Below, one piece after another: positions 20,466-31,269 of a DNA stretch of 64,000 nucleotides (within the stretch, counting starts at the first letter, position 1; the number at the start of each line of letters is the position of its first letter). The notes beneath the pieces are model-generated. The model worked only from the letters and a program-made list of their open reading frames with translations. It ran no database searches and was not told the DNA's origin. The position numbers and the translations under genes are program-made. This DNA comes from Agapetus fuscipes (lineage: Eukaryota; Arthropoda; Insecta; Trichoptera; Glossosomatidae), in the NCBI GenBank assembly GCA_951799405.1, contig OX637350.1, forward strand, positions 6,123,852 to 6,187,851, written 5' to 3'.

Positions 20466-22780
20466 CACTTTAAAATTTTTACAGATTAAAATAATTTTTC
20501 AGTATTTTTTCAGTTATTATTAATTTTCGAGAGGGTAGTTACGAATGAGTTGTTTAGGTACTATCAAATGATTAACATCCATCATTTATGAATGTATTTT
20601 AACGAATAAACTGTTCCACGTGGTATAGAACGGTTAACTAGTAGTTTATTTGTGGACTGATTCAGTTTCATTGTATCGTATCGTTTTACTGATAAATGTT
20701 TCTTTAACTCGACAAGTTGAGTTGAATTATTTAAAAATGCATTTAAAAACGAACCACTTGTAGTGAAAAATGCTGAAAAAATATACGAGAAGTAAACCGC
20801 TTCATTTAATCACTTTTTGTAATCCATAGTTAACTTGTATCATTCATAATAAGTTTACTGAACTGTAACTCGTTCAGAAATGATTGAAATGTTAACTCTC
20901 AAAAGAACTTTCAGCTGAATAAGTTGGCAGTGATGTAAAGAACAAATAAGTACAAAAATCACGAAAAAAGTACTTACTATACTTTATAGAGGGAAATTTC
21001 CTACAAACGATAATGCTCTCTTTGCATGAAATTTAATTATATTACCGAGCATACGTTATTTGCTTAATACTTTCTTGGAAGCCTAAAAATAATGTGTTAC
21101 ATGATGATGAAAAAAAATAAAGTTGCCAAATTACTTTGAGACAAATTATTCCAAAAATAAACTACACATTATTCAACGCATATTTACACTTCTTTAGACT
21201 GTTGAAAAACACTGGTTGTTTTTTAGAGAATCAAAAAAAAAAAATACATGATTGACAAAATTGTAAATGTACTTTCAGTTGTCTAGTGTAATTTTAACAA
21301 ACCAGTAATTTGCAATCTGCAAACACATTCAGAGAAATGAACCTAAAGTACATATGAGTAAGCCTATGGAGGTAGTACTTTAATTATCGATGAGTAAGCC
21401 CATATAAAACTTCATTCATGATCAAATTTGAAAGTTTTTAGCAATGTTTAATAAGCGCATATATAGAGTCTTATTTCTATGCAGTTTATCTTTAAAGTAC
21501 ACTAAAGAGTTAATAAACATTTATTGTTGTGAATCGTTTTATTCTGCGCAAGTTTTATTCGTACATTTTGGTTTCCTAACTTCTGAAAATAATAAAAAAA
21601 TATACCAAAATCGTATGAAAACCTTAAATGCCAAGGATTTCATATGTTTTTGGTATAATTTTAAAACATTTGAAACGTTAATAATTCATTTGTATAAGCA
21701 AAATGGGTGAACAATTATATTTTTAATGTACTTTAAAGTGTATTTTCTGTTAATGAGATGGTATGAGTTTGTCGTACTTATGCATGATGTAGGAATTTTA
21801 AATAATTATAATTAAAAATCCAAAAGCGTTTCTTTCTTTAATCTTTTTTTTCTTTAGTCTTTTTTTAAGACTTTTGAAGATTTTTGCAATTAAGATTGTC
21901 CATGGATAACGAAATATGTATAGTTTAACCTTCGTGGCTAAATTGAACATTATACGAGGCATTATATGTGTATGAACGAGGGTATCTAGATACTCATTGC
22001 GGCGGGCGCTTGCACCAACGGAGACTACTTAATTATCAATGTGCAAAAGAGAACAATTTAGCAGGTACGCCAGCAGATGGGTCTGACGGGCGATACGTAA
22101 GCGGATGTAAAACGTACCGGATTTAGACATTCTTTACATACATAACGGAGTGGGGTAATTTGCAGAGAGGTGTGCGGTCTAGGGGAGGATAAATGAAACA
22201 ATCAGCACGGGCCGAGATGTATGCCGGTACTTAGCGCAGTTTAAACTGACCCCGGCCTCCCCCCAACTCACTCTCTCCCTCTGATGGCTGTAAATTATTT
22301 ATTGAGCGAGCATTTTAACTATTTACACAACGATTTAGTTTGGTGAACAGCTGGCATGTGTGGAAGTACGCGTGGTGGAAAGAATGAAAAATGTGGCATG
22401 TTTTTGGAATGGGAAAATTACAAAGTTCAAGCTTTGTCTATTAAGAAAATGATACAGCAATTTAAGTTAATTGATTTTAAAACTCGTGTTTTTCTTCAAA
22501 ACCTGAAATTAATAACAGTGCTTGATACTTGAAATTCCTCTGAATTTTTTATTTATTTTCATTTATATCTTGTTATTATAATGCGTTCATTGCTAACGAA
22601 TAGCTTTTCCTAGTTATACAGTTAAGTATATAGATATATTAACACGGCAAAATTATTGCAGTATGATTCAATAGAACCTTATGTAACCTTTAGAATATAA
22701 AGTTCAGCAAGGTTTGGTATACAAGCAGTAATATGATATCTTCCATAGTGTTTGTGGGGCTAAAGTTTGCCGGTGTGTTC
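20466..22780. other. AT-rich sequence with one balanced block
   Basis: About 21,960-22,350 is less AT-rich, with GGCGGGCGCTTGCACC near 21,992 and a CCCCAACTC-rich end. No similarity to the described repeats. The rest is A/T-run DNA; an 88-codon open frame at 21.44-21.71 kb has no domain. Confidence 0.4.
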
Positions 22781-23767
22781 GGGTCTACGCCGCCAGTGTT
22801 CGGGTTGCGCCAGGAGTCTACGCCGTAGAGAGCGACCGTGGTCTGTGAAGCGTGAAAAATGCTAAAACCTAATGGCCAATTTTTCACAAACCTGTTTTTT
22901 TTTGCCACCGCGCCAGTCGTGGAACATTTATAATTTAAAATTTGAGAAAAAAAGTTTGACACTGGCGGTTTCATGTTGCGCCTGATTTGATGAATTACCT
23001 GGCGAGCGATATATTGAAATCCTACCGGCTGATAAGCGAAAATGGCCGTTAAAAGTTTTTTTTACAAATACGCTTGTGGATATTTATCAAGCAGCGTACT
23101 AAAAATTTAGAGCTTATGTATACAAAAATATGCTATGTGCTGGGAAATCATAAATAAAATAGTAAATATGAAGAATGAATGATCAGAGGATGTGAAATAA
23201 TTCGTCGCTTCAAGAACGTATAGAGTGTCTGTGAGACATTAAGTATACCATTACTGTGTCTTTTGATTTTGATTTAAAAAATGATGGATTTTTCATACAG
23301 TAAAGAAGTTATCTTTATGTTTCAACAGGTTTTGAATTATGCATTTAAACGGTGAAATATACGATAAAGAAGATGTTGAATTGTGACATAACTTTGCGCT
23401 ATTAAAGGTAGCCGTTGTTCAGCCAGGATGTTCTTACTATTAATCGATGAACCAGACTCTTGAAGTTTTTATTTTCAACTAGAAACTTCGGTCGCTACTA
23501 TTCTGCACCTAAGCTGCAGATATTGGGAAAGTTTCAAAAACGTGCGAGTATTGACCGGAAAGAGAGCAGAGGACCTTGGCTGCAAAAAAAAGAACGAGCA
23601 AGGATCTGCTCGCGAAAGGAACGAGCATCGCAGACTGGAAAAACAGAGTCATTTATTTCCAGGCTGAACCCTGGGGAGCCCGCTGCCCGCTCGACCGTAT
23701 AACGATTATCGGCAACGAAAACCTTCGGTGTAGGCAGGACAGGTGCAAGAGACGAGGGTTCTTACCT
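22781..23767. other. Mixed sequence with a short TACGCCG duplication
   Basis: GTCTACGCCGCCAGTGTTCG and GAGTCTACGCCGTAGAGAGC at 22.78-22.83 kb share GTCTACGCCG. About 23,500-23,767 is less AT-rich with overlapping 72-80-codon open frames in two frames and no recognised domain. Confidence 0.35.
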
Positions 23768-23924
23768 GACCCAAGTATACAGCTTCAGGGTTAAACTCAA
23801 GCACAACGTAATACAAAAAAATATACTGAAACTAAAACAGCTCCTCTAGTGATTGTTTTAATTCCAAGTATAACTGATATAACGCTATAATTGAGTTTTT
23901 ACGGATATATTTATTCTTGGGGTA
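23768..23924. mobile_element. Palindromic MITE, family A, copy 6
   Basis: GACCCAAGTATACAGC, GTTAAACTCAAGCACAACG, then the mirrored ATAACGCTATAATTGAG and TTATTCTTGGGGTA. It is about full length. Confidence 0.85.
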
Positions 23925-24200
23925 CAGAATTGGATACCTCAGCCGATGGGTTATTTTATTTTGCGCTTGTAATGCTGAGGTTTGATGTATTATGTTTTCA
24001 AATAAACCGTTTTTCATTCACACACGTCCGCGTTGCAAATTATGTACCGACATTTTGGGAAATAGGTACGATGAAACTTAGTTTTTCAACCTTTTACCTT
24101 AATGTAAGATACTAGTAGCTTCTGTATTACAAGTTATCACTGAAAATAAAAAAAATATTACGATAGAAGACATTGCACAGATTTAACTACATCATTATTT
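23925..24200. other. AT-rich sequence, nothing recognised
   Basis: No feature recognised; a 74-codon frame spans the MITE edge. Confidence 0.45.
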
Positions 24201-24204
24201 GACC

Positions 24205-24367
24205 TATAGGTTTGTATGAGGCTGACCACCCAGCCTGTAAAAATGTCACCAATGTTTCAAGGAAAGTCGGCAAAAGTGGCAGGACTTATGTTCATTTGAG
24301 GTTTGGATTTTAATTTGTAAGTACACATTCATCATTTGTAACGTGAACTACACGTGTCTGTTTTTTT
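24205..24367 (+). mobile_element. LINE family B 3' UTR, first part of interrupted copy
   Basis: It starts at CCTATAGGTTTGTATGAGGC, continues through a shortened TCACCAATGTTTCAAGGAAA to ACACGTGTCTG. It is interrupted there by another LINE fragment and resumes at about 24,670. Confidence 0.8.
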
Positions 24368-24668
24368 AAGGAATCCTGTGCGGGAGGCTCTCCAATTCTT
24401 AAAAGTCTTGGGGGTCTATATCACCCTGGAAGGGTGCCGCAGAGGTGTTGCTTGAGTTGTTGCTTCTGTCGTGAGTCACAGCAAGGAAGTGGCGATTGAT
24501 GTTGGTTTTGAATAAAACCGGATTAAATTGGGAAAGGAACACAGAAACTGGTAGATCATTCCATAAACGAGCAGTTTGAAAAATAAATGAGTCATGAAAA
24601 CGCCAAGTTCTCATAGTTTAAAGATCGACTGCAAAGGGATGAATGAGAGTCGTACTACGAGTTTCCTT
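24368..24668 (-). pseudogene. CR1/L2-like LINE RT C-terminal fragment, inserted in family B
   Basis: On the minus strand an ETRSTTLIHPFAVDL segment, an in-frame TAA, then MRTWRFHDSFIFQTARLWNDLPVSVF and FNPVLFKTNINRHFL are in one frame. The xxSFxxxTARLWNxLPxxV...FKxxxxRH pattern is the classic C-terminal tail of CR1/L2/Jockey-like reverse transcriptases. The stop at about 24,399 is followed by a short 3' end finishing in an A-rich stretch at 24,368. The catalytic domain is absent and one stop interrupts the frame. It sits inside a family B copy, so it inserted later. Confidence 0.75.
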
Positions 24669-24748
24669 TTCTAAAATGCATTTGATATGAGTTTTGAATG
24701 TTTTCATATCTTTGAAACTTAAATAATAGATTATATAGATTATATAGA
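24669..24748 (+). mobile_element. LINE family B 3' UTR, continuation
   Basis: The host element resumes at AAAATGCATTTGATATGAG and ends CATATCTTTGAAACTTAAAT followed by an AGATTATAT repeat tail. Confidence 0.75.
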
Positions 24749-25166
24749 AAGAAGTACGCAAGGATAGAAAGAAATGGCGGTTGATCTGTGATGTTGGCGG
24801 CTAGGGTTTGTTAAAGTGAAATTGGTTTTATGATTTAGTTTTTTATGTCCATGTATATATTGTTATTTTTATTCTTTGATTTAAAAAAATGTAATTTGTC
24901 ATGTATGTTCCTTGACTTATAGGTTGTTATGCGGCTGACCCCCATAATATAAAAATTGGTTCACTTTGCCAATGTCACCCCTGTTTCAGGGAAGGACGGC
25001 AAGAGTTGCAAGGCTTATGTTCATTTGAGATTGGGTTTTTATATTGTAGGTCCACATGCGGCATGTGTTAGCGCGAAATTATACATATCTGCTTGTGGGA
25101 ATGCATTTAGTATAAATCTTAAATGATATATATCTTTGCAGCTTAGATTAGATTAGATTAGAATTA
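24749..25166 (+). mobile_element. LINE family B 3' end (with last ORF codons)
   Basis: It begins within the RT ORF (GTACGCAAGGATAGAAAGAA encodes VRKDRKK-type residues; stop TAG near 24,803) and runs through the full 3' UTR to CTTTGCAGCTTAGATTAG with three TTAGA units. The copy lies directly behind another family B copy. It is the best reference here for the consensus 3' UTR, including GTCCACATGCGGCATGTG. Confidence 0.85.
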
Positions 25167-25800
25167 ATAAATTCAAATAATATTAAACACAACGTTTACT
25201 CGTATTTCACGCACTGATTTGGTACATGTGAAAATATGTGGGTACATTAAGAGATCCAGTCATTAATGTTGTATTAAGCTCCGGATGACTTAGTATAAAA
25301 TTTTAATCTCAATCCTAAAATTTCCATCATAATTAAGAGTAATTCCGCTCTCTCACAAAGGATTTTCCCATATCGAAGGTATTTCTTGGTTCACGCGTGG
25401 GACGGGCGGATACCGGCTCATATTAATGTATTATTTTGGCGTGTGTTGATAAATGAGAGCTGGTATGATTTACTCGCAGACCTCAGGGTCGGCCAGCTTA
25501 TACATATGTATAGGGGGTTGAATAAAATCTGCAAGGTAGGAGAAGGTTTTCTAGGGAAAAAATTAATCGATCATCTGCAAAATTAAACTTTAAAATAAAG
25601 TTCACTTGTAAAACACTTGCATGTAAGATAAAATGTTTTTCATTTGATGTACAAATGCAAATATTGTTACATAATAATATATTTTGTTTATTGAGCATCA
25701 AATCATATAAATGAAAAATTGAACGACTTGGAACTTTCAAAAGGATGTTTAAAATTAATCTATCTATGAATAAGATTCTTACAAAAAAAAAAAAAAACTT
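25167..25800. other. Mixed then AT-rich sequence, nothing recognised
   Basis: About 25,380-25,510 is less AT-rich and open for 66 codons on the plus strand, without recognised domain. A 13-base A run ends the stretch near 25,797. Confidence 0.4.
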
Positions 25801-25804
25801 TCTA

Positions 25805-26012
25805 TAATCAAAGTTGCAAAGATTTAACATTAATATAAAATACATTCCGAAAAGCAAACTCGTGTAAGTTTGCGTCACACATGTCACATGTGGACCTACA
25901 ATATAAAAATCCAAATCTCAAATGAACCTAAGAACTGAAACAGGGGTGACATTGGCAAAGTAAACCATTTTTTTTACAGAATGGATGGTCAGCCTTATAA
26001 AAACCTGTACAA
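25805..26012 (-). mobile_element. LINE family B 3' UTR element
   Basis: ATCAAAGTTGCAAAGATTTA is the 3' end. CACATGTGGACCTACAATAT, a shortened middle and AACAGGGGTGACATTGGCAA follow. The 5' boundary lies near ACCTGTACAAGGA. A small internal deletion removed part of the CGACCTTCCCTGA hairpin region. Confidence 0.8.
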
Positions 26013-27056
26013 GGAACAAACACAATTCAACAAATCCTCGTATGAAATATTCCGAGGGTAAAAATTTCAGTGATAAAACAGGAAAAAATCAGCAGTCCAC
26101 AAAATGGCAGTACATTTTAAATCGATGCAAATAATATCGATGGCCGGCAAGAGTGTATTAAAGAGTGCAGACCTGGGGGTGCGAGTAGGTTGGCGCTTTG
26201 CAATTGTGGAGTGGCTGCAGCCAGGGCCACTTGGGTTATTACTATTAGCGCCCAACGGAGCGGCAGGAGTGTCGGAACGTAACGACGCTCGCCGCTACGT
26301 TCGTTATAGAGCCGTAATAGATTAATGCAGCAAAAGTTATTTTTCCCGCGCTCTCTCACTCTCTCTCTACGGCAGATCGGGTAAATACTCTCACATTTAT
26401 TGCGCTGGACCGCTGCGTCACGGCTTCCAGCTTCCCCAAGACCTGCTGAGTTTGAAATTTATTCCATCCCTGAATTATTGCTACTTTGAAATTGAAAAAA
26501 AATAATTGCGTTTTTCTGATGGTAAATACATTCATATTTAGAATGAAGAGCGTTTTTTTAAAATAAGTACTACGTGGTTATAAATTAAAGCAACATAGAG
26601 ATGTTAAATTAAAGTAAATAAGATTTTATGATTGATGAAATTAAACTAACTTGATTTTTTTCTACATCATAAAATATAACTTTATTCTAAAGGAAAAAAG
26701 AAAGAATTGAAGAAAACTTTAATTTTTGTCGTATACTTCATTAAATACTTAGTTTTAAAAGTTAATTATCAGTTTAAGTACTCGTCAGTAAAGGTGAAGT
26801 TTATGCGAAATAAAAAAAAACATTTTTATGAATAATTTACTTACAACAACTCATTTAATCTGTTTTTATTTGATGAATTCTCTCAGAACGGATGTGGTTA
26901 TAAAAAAAAATTGAAAGAAAAGAGTGTGTTGCAAAAACAATTGTCAAAATTTCGTATCCCATTCTTGTTATTTGGTGCACTTAAAGTTTCACCATTTAAT
27001 TTTATGCAATTTGAAATAAAGTCTTCTCTTAACCTCTCGCCAGGAGATCACAACTG
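26013..27056. other. GC-richer block then AT-rich sequence
   Basis: About 26,100-26,440 is less AT-rich, has ATCGATGCAAATAATATCG-like words and CTCTCTCACTCTCTCTCTAC (GAGA-factor-like sites). It is open for 73 codons on the plus strand and 80 on the minus, neither with a known domain. The rest is AT-rich. A regulatory function for the first part is conceivable but unproven. Confidence 0.35.
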
Positions 27057-27255
27057 TAACTTTAGAGTTGCTCGTAAACTTTGGACGCCGTGCAGGCAGG
27101 CGAGTAAGTTTTTCAATTGGTGTCGGATCCGAGGTCAAGTCGTCCGGCAGACTGAGGCGCTATCTACGCCGTAGCACCACGCTTAGGACTTCTACAACAG
27201 CGTAGCACTCGAATACACCTTTCACACGAGTCAAATACTAGCGCATTCGTAGGTG
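27057..27255. repeat. Cluster of GCGTAGC/CTACGCC words in unique block
   Basis: CTACGCCGTAGCACC, CAGCGTAGCACTCG and CGTAGGTGG occur within about 100 bp of GC-richer sequence. This is the same word set as at 10.85, 14.4 and 52.8 kb. Confidence 0.35.
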
Positions 27256-27794
27256 GAAGTGTGCGTGTCTGCAATGTTTCTCGAGTGTGTACACCTTAAT
27301 CTACATGCACTACGTGGAATAAAATCCATTTTATTATCCAAGTAAGCTAAGGATGATCTGGTTGCTATTGTTTGTTTTTAAATATAATACAGAGCATTAT
27401 AAACCATTTCTTGAAAGAACATTCACATTGAATAAAGTAAATTTAAGGAAAGTTGGATTATTCACATGAAGTTTATGTCTGGGCACTTTTGTTTTTTTTG
27501 CCACTCGCCACTAAGCACTTGTTAAAAAATTGATCTACCCGTCTGAACCAGCCATAAAACCTGCTACGCCAGCTTAGAACAATTATTGCTACATATAATA
27601 AGGAGAGCATCTATTAGATGGAATGCATTAGAGGGTAGATTGGGTTGCACTGTTGTTTACTTAACCATACGTCTAACTTGTTGAGCTTAAAGGAAGTTAG
27701 ATGAAAAAAAAATATTTTATTACATGTGGGATTATAGTACATTTTTATAGGCTAATCTGAAACCTGATTTTTCTAAAGTTTGTACGTTTGTGGA
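27256..27794. other. AT-rich sequence, nothing recognised
   Basis: No feature seen. Confidence 0.5.
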
Positions 27795-27885
27795 GTGAAA
27801 ATTCATTTTTCTATATTAATAATCTTTTTTTTCGTGAAACCATGAAAAGGGACGCATTAAATCCGATAGCGCTTAGGTAATAAAA
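27795..27885. repeat. Dispersed repeat family D fragment
   Basis: GTGAAAATTCATTTTTCTAT and ATTAAATCCGATAGCGCTTA. The second is the reverse complement of the block at 6,181-6,205, so the two copies are arranged differently. Confidence 0.5.
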
Positions 27886-28139
27886 GTCAAATAAACTGTG
27901 AAAATAATACAATGTTTGTCATAAAAAGCTATTTTTAATTACTATTTAAAATACTTTATCTTGACAATTTTATGCCATTCAGATATTTACTTATTAGATA
28001 TTTGTCATACCTTTTATAAAAGTATTATTTGTCTATTTTCATAATATAAAACAAAGTTGATAAACGAGACTATTTTGTGTTGAAAAAAGGGTGTTAATGT
28101 TTTAGTATCCTTTATAAAGCGGCGGAGAGTTTATATTTG
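27886..28139. other. AT-rich sequence, nothing recognised
   Basis: No feature seen. Confidence 0.5.
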
Positions 28140-28560
28140 ATAGAATAAAGGGTTCCGTCAGAAATTCACTGACAGCGCCGACACGTTTCACAGACCTTTC
28201 AATTTTCAAAGGCCTACTTTATCCTTCTTTGTTGCGGTAGCGTATCACAGGGGCCATCTCCAATGGCTTTTGTGATGTCAATTTTGTTTAACGGACAGAC
28301 GACAAGGTGTCCCGGTCGAGGGACCAACATTTAATAATTCCCAATATCAAAGGCGCTAACACAGAACCCTAAGTTTGCTCCGAGATGCTGGCGGATATCC
28401 AATTCTAAAATGATCATATCTGTCAATATTGATCACGGCCATGTCTGCACTCGGCCAAAATGCTAAAAGCGAGCCTTACATTTTCATTACGGACCGTCTT
28501 TGTGGGGAAATGTTCTAAAAGATTTTTATCGCTTCTTATTACGTCTCGGGAATAAAATAT
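28140..28560. promoter_or_regulatory. Long repeat-free balanced block (possible CRE)
   Basis: About 420 bp with near-balanced composition, no similarity to any repeat family in the window and stops in all frames. It has AAAGGCCT/AAAGGCG words, CCAATATCAAAGGCG, GATCATATCTG and paired GATCA sites (28,413 and 28,431). This is the longest continuous non-repeat, non-AT-run stretch, which is why it stands out as a conserved non-coding candidate. Confidence 0.3.
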
Positions 28561-29336
28561 GAGGAAATGATAAGGCAAGCAAATGTATTATGAACAAACA
28601 TAACAATACACATAAAATAATGGCGCTCGAGGAGTATGGACGACATGCCAGATGTACAATAATAATATGGCATTCTTCATATTGTGTTTCTCATTATGTT
28701 CAATGGCAATAAGTAAAAAGCTTTTCGTAATGATTAAATAACACACTCATGTAAAAATACTACACAATTTAACTCAAACAAAAATATTCTACCCTTTTCT
28801 TTTTCACTTTTTTTTTAACGCTTTCATTATAATTCTTCACATAATTACAACGACTTCCCGTTGAGGAACGTAATATGTATTGTGAAATCGCAGAAACTGT
28901 TTTCATATCAAATTTCATGAACAAAAGCAGCGCGTATCTCGCCTATTCCCTACGAGTCTCCCGCTGATGCATATAATAATAATAATCATAGCATCGTTAT
29001 GGGCCGTGGCATTAATAGTGTACACCTGAATCTAATTTTCTAAATTCCCAAATATATAATTCACATTTCGGAAGGTGTCATCAAAGGGATGTAGCATAAT
29101 ACAAATTAAACACGATGTCAACTGTTCCCAGTGGTGCGATCCTGTAGAGGAGAGTGGGCCCCCCTTTCTCAGGGGGTTGGATTCTCATTTATCCGACATG
29201 AACAAACTTCGTTCAATTATGTAATTCTGTCAAAAGCGGGTGCTCTCACCTGACCCGCATTCGGGGGTAGCATAGGCTCACGCAACGGACCCCTCCCTCT
29301 CTCCTCACCCTACCACCCCCCATCTGACTGGTCAAG
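28561..29336. other. AT-rich then C-rich sequence
   Basis: About 28,870-29,160 has mixed composition. 29,275-29,330 is a pyrimidine-rich segment with CCCC runs (G runs on the minus strand). No coding signal. Confidence 0.4.
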
Positions 29337-29497
29337 ACCCCAAGTATAAATAAACTCTACGCTTAAACTGAGCCGACGCGCTTTACCCAAAATAAATGCA
29401 AACTAAAGCAGCTTATCAAATAAACGTTTTAATTTCCCTACAGTTTTGGGTAAAACGCTACGACAGAGTTACGAGTTGAAAGTTTCCACTTGGGGTA
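29337..29497. mobile_element. Palindromic MITE, family A, copy 7
   Basis: ACCCCAAGTATAAATAAAC, a central GCTTATCAAATAAACG region, then TTGGGTAAAACGCTACG and CCACTTGGGGTA. The right arm has drifted in the GAGTTACGAGTTGAAAG portion. Confidence 0.85.
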
Positions 29498-29945
29498 CAG
29501 ATGTCTCCCCTAATGAAACACCTTGGGGACAACAACAAAACCCGTCACATTTTGTATGAAAAACCTTTTTTACTGATTGCATGATTTATTTATTTACGCG
29601 GCCGGCAGTCGTTTTGTGAAATTTCATTATTGCCCGCTGCGAATGATGAGGATTTTAATTATTTAGCTTATAATTAGGGATGACGTATCCGTGGATGAGA
29701 AAACATTGCCACAAAATAATTTAAAAGCAAAAATCTTTTTAAAATATTGTTATTTGGAATTTTGGAAAGTGATTATCTATTTTGAATCCTGTATAACCAT
29801 TTTTTAAAACAAATTTTTGAAGAAGAATGCTCTGCCGAGAACAGGTCTTAATATTATAAAATAATAATTCATAGTTTTTTGCATGAATAATGTTACACAA
29901 GATACCCCATAACATCTGTTGCACCAGTGTCAGAGTTACCGCCAA
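29498..29945. other. AT-rich sequence, nothing recognised
   Basis: A 131-codon minus-strand open frame runs through this and the next feature; it has no domain and includes the tRNA-like segment, so it is not regarded as a gene. Confidence 0.45.
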
Positions 29946-30035
29946 GTGGCCAGACGGGACTCGAACCAGCGTTGGTTTTATTTGAGACGCGCTAATCAAA
30001 GATACCATATTGACCCGCTTGGTCATAGCGGCCAC
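29946..30035 (-). pseudogene. tRNA-Ser(UGA)-like pseudogene or SINE head
   Basis: Ninety bases on the minus strand start GTGGCCG and end TGGCCAC. These can pair as a seven-base acceptor stem (one G-T). An A-box-like TGACCAAGCGG, a loop TTTGATT that would place anticodon TGA, an expanded variable region and B box GGTTCGAGTCCC follow in the right order for a type II tRNA. The anticodon stem has mismatches, there is no unpaired discriminator base, and T-stem spacing is off by one. An intact tRNA is therefore unlikely; a tRNA pseudogene or SINE 5' end fits better. Confidence 0.55.
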
Positions 30036-30279
30036 TTGTGACTTATGATTTTTGAAATTACAATATAATGAAATAACTACTAACTTCTTCTTTACATGAT
30101 AAATCTCTTCGAAAATGACCCTCCGCGTTTTCAAAAGTTTAATTTTGTGTTGGACATTTTAGTGTTACTTAGTTTTCAGTGCTACCCAAGTGAGGATAGT
30201 TTTAGTACGACATGTTATTCTTTGGTACAAAAGGGTTGCCGAGTTTAGCGACCTCAGTACTTCATCTCCAACCCTTACA
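30036..30279. other. AT-rich sequence, nothing recognised
   Basis: No feature seen. Confidence 0.5.
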
Positions 30280-30640
30280 ACACCTGCTAATCGCATATGC
30301 TTAAGGGTGTCCAAGCTCCGCGCGCGTTCAACATTTTTGTTTCTAATTTAATCCGATGGGGCAGCCTCGCTAACAAAAGCCATTGTTGGCTTGCAAAGTT
30401 TTATTTGACGTGAATCTGAGATAGCCCATGGAAAAAGTGTATGAATAGACAATGATTGGCCAGATAAGAAGGATATTAACCGGAAGGGATGAAATAAAAG
30501 GGCGCTGTTATTGTGGTCAAAATATTTCCCACCGACTCTCCCGTATTAATCCAGCTCCGCAACCCTTTTATGTTTAATGCTTTTCACTTGTATAGAAAAT
30601 TATTATTGTTATTGTTATGGCGCTGGTGTCCTCTGTGTTT
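30280..30640. promoter_or_regulatory. Repeat-free block with transcription-factor-like words (possible CRE)
   Basis: About 360 bp of mixed composition. It contains ATTGGCCAGATAAGAAGGAT (CCAAT-like and GATA-like words together), CATATGCTTAAG and TTTAATCCGATG words. No repeat similarity and no long open frame. Confidence 0.3.
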
Positions 30641-31269
30641 TCAATTCAGAGGTCAAAATTTACACTTGAATTTATTTAAGCTGTGGAGGTAAGCGTCTAA
30701 AATTTTAAAAAGGTGAGTATTTTAAACAGTCTCATTTTGGAAACAAGTGAAACCATGACCTGGAATATTTTGAAATCAGTCTTATACAATAATACCTGAT
30801 AATGGTTGGAGGACTGACAGCAATTGTGTTAAAAAAAAAAAAATTAACAATTAACAATTGAACAATTATAACAAATATAACAATAGAAAATGAACAAATA
30901 GAAAATTAACAATAAAAAAAAAATGAACTTGTTTTTTATTCATACGTTTTAATTATAATTTTAAATGATTCTGAAGAAGTTTTATTTAATTAATAATAAT
31001 GTATCAAAATACAACAAAACATTATAATAAATGATAAACTTGTATGGGTATGAAAGTGTAAGCTCGCATAGCAAATATTGACTACAGTACAGAATTGTAA
31101 AATTTAAAATGTAAAGTTTCAACCAAAATAAAGCAAAACATTATTCCCACAACAAAATACAAAATTATTTTGCGGTCGTGTGCGGCATTTACATTAAAAC
31201 GCGTAAAATTGTTGGGAGAGCGTCGGTTAAAAAATGTATACACGGTTTCAAAAAGTGCACATTTGTAGT
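30641..31269. other. AT-rich sequence with A-rich runs
   Basis: 30,830-30,930 is a simple AAC/AAT-type repeat (ATTAACAATTAACAATTGAA and relatives). Nothing else seen. Confidence 0.5.

Noticed and set aside
25498..25914. 138-codon minus-strand open frame
   Set aside because: Runs into LINE B 3' UTR, low-complexity Phe/Leu/Ile-rich, no domain.
29946..30035. Functional tRNA gene
   Set aside because: Mismatched anticodon stem, missing discriminator spacing and T-stem offset; kept as pseudogene/SINE head only.
29739..30134. 131-codon minus-strand open frame
   Set aside because: It reads through the tRNA-like segment, has no domain, and has composition expected of AT-rich chance frames.
30650..30688. 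Possible 39-base micro-exon (TTCAATTCAG ... GAGGTAAGC)
   Set aside because: Short, one open frame of three, moderate splice words only; expected by chance in 64 kb.
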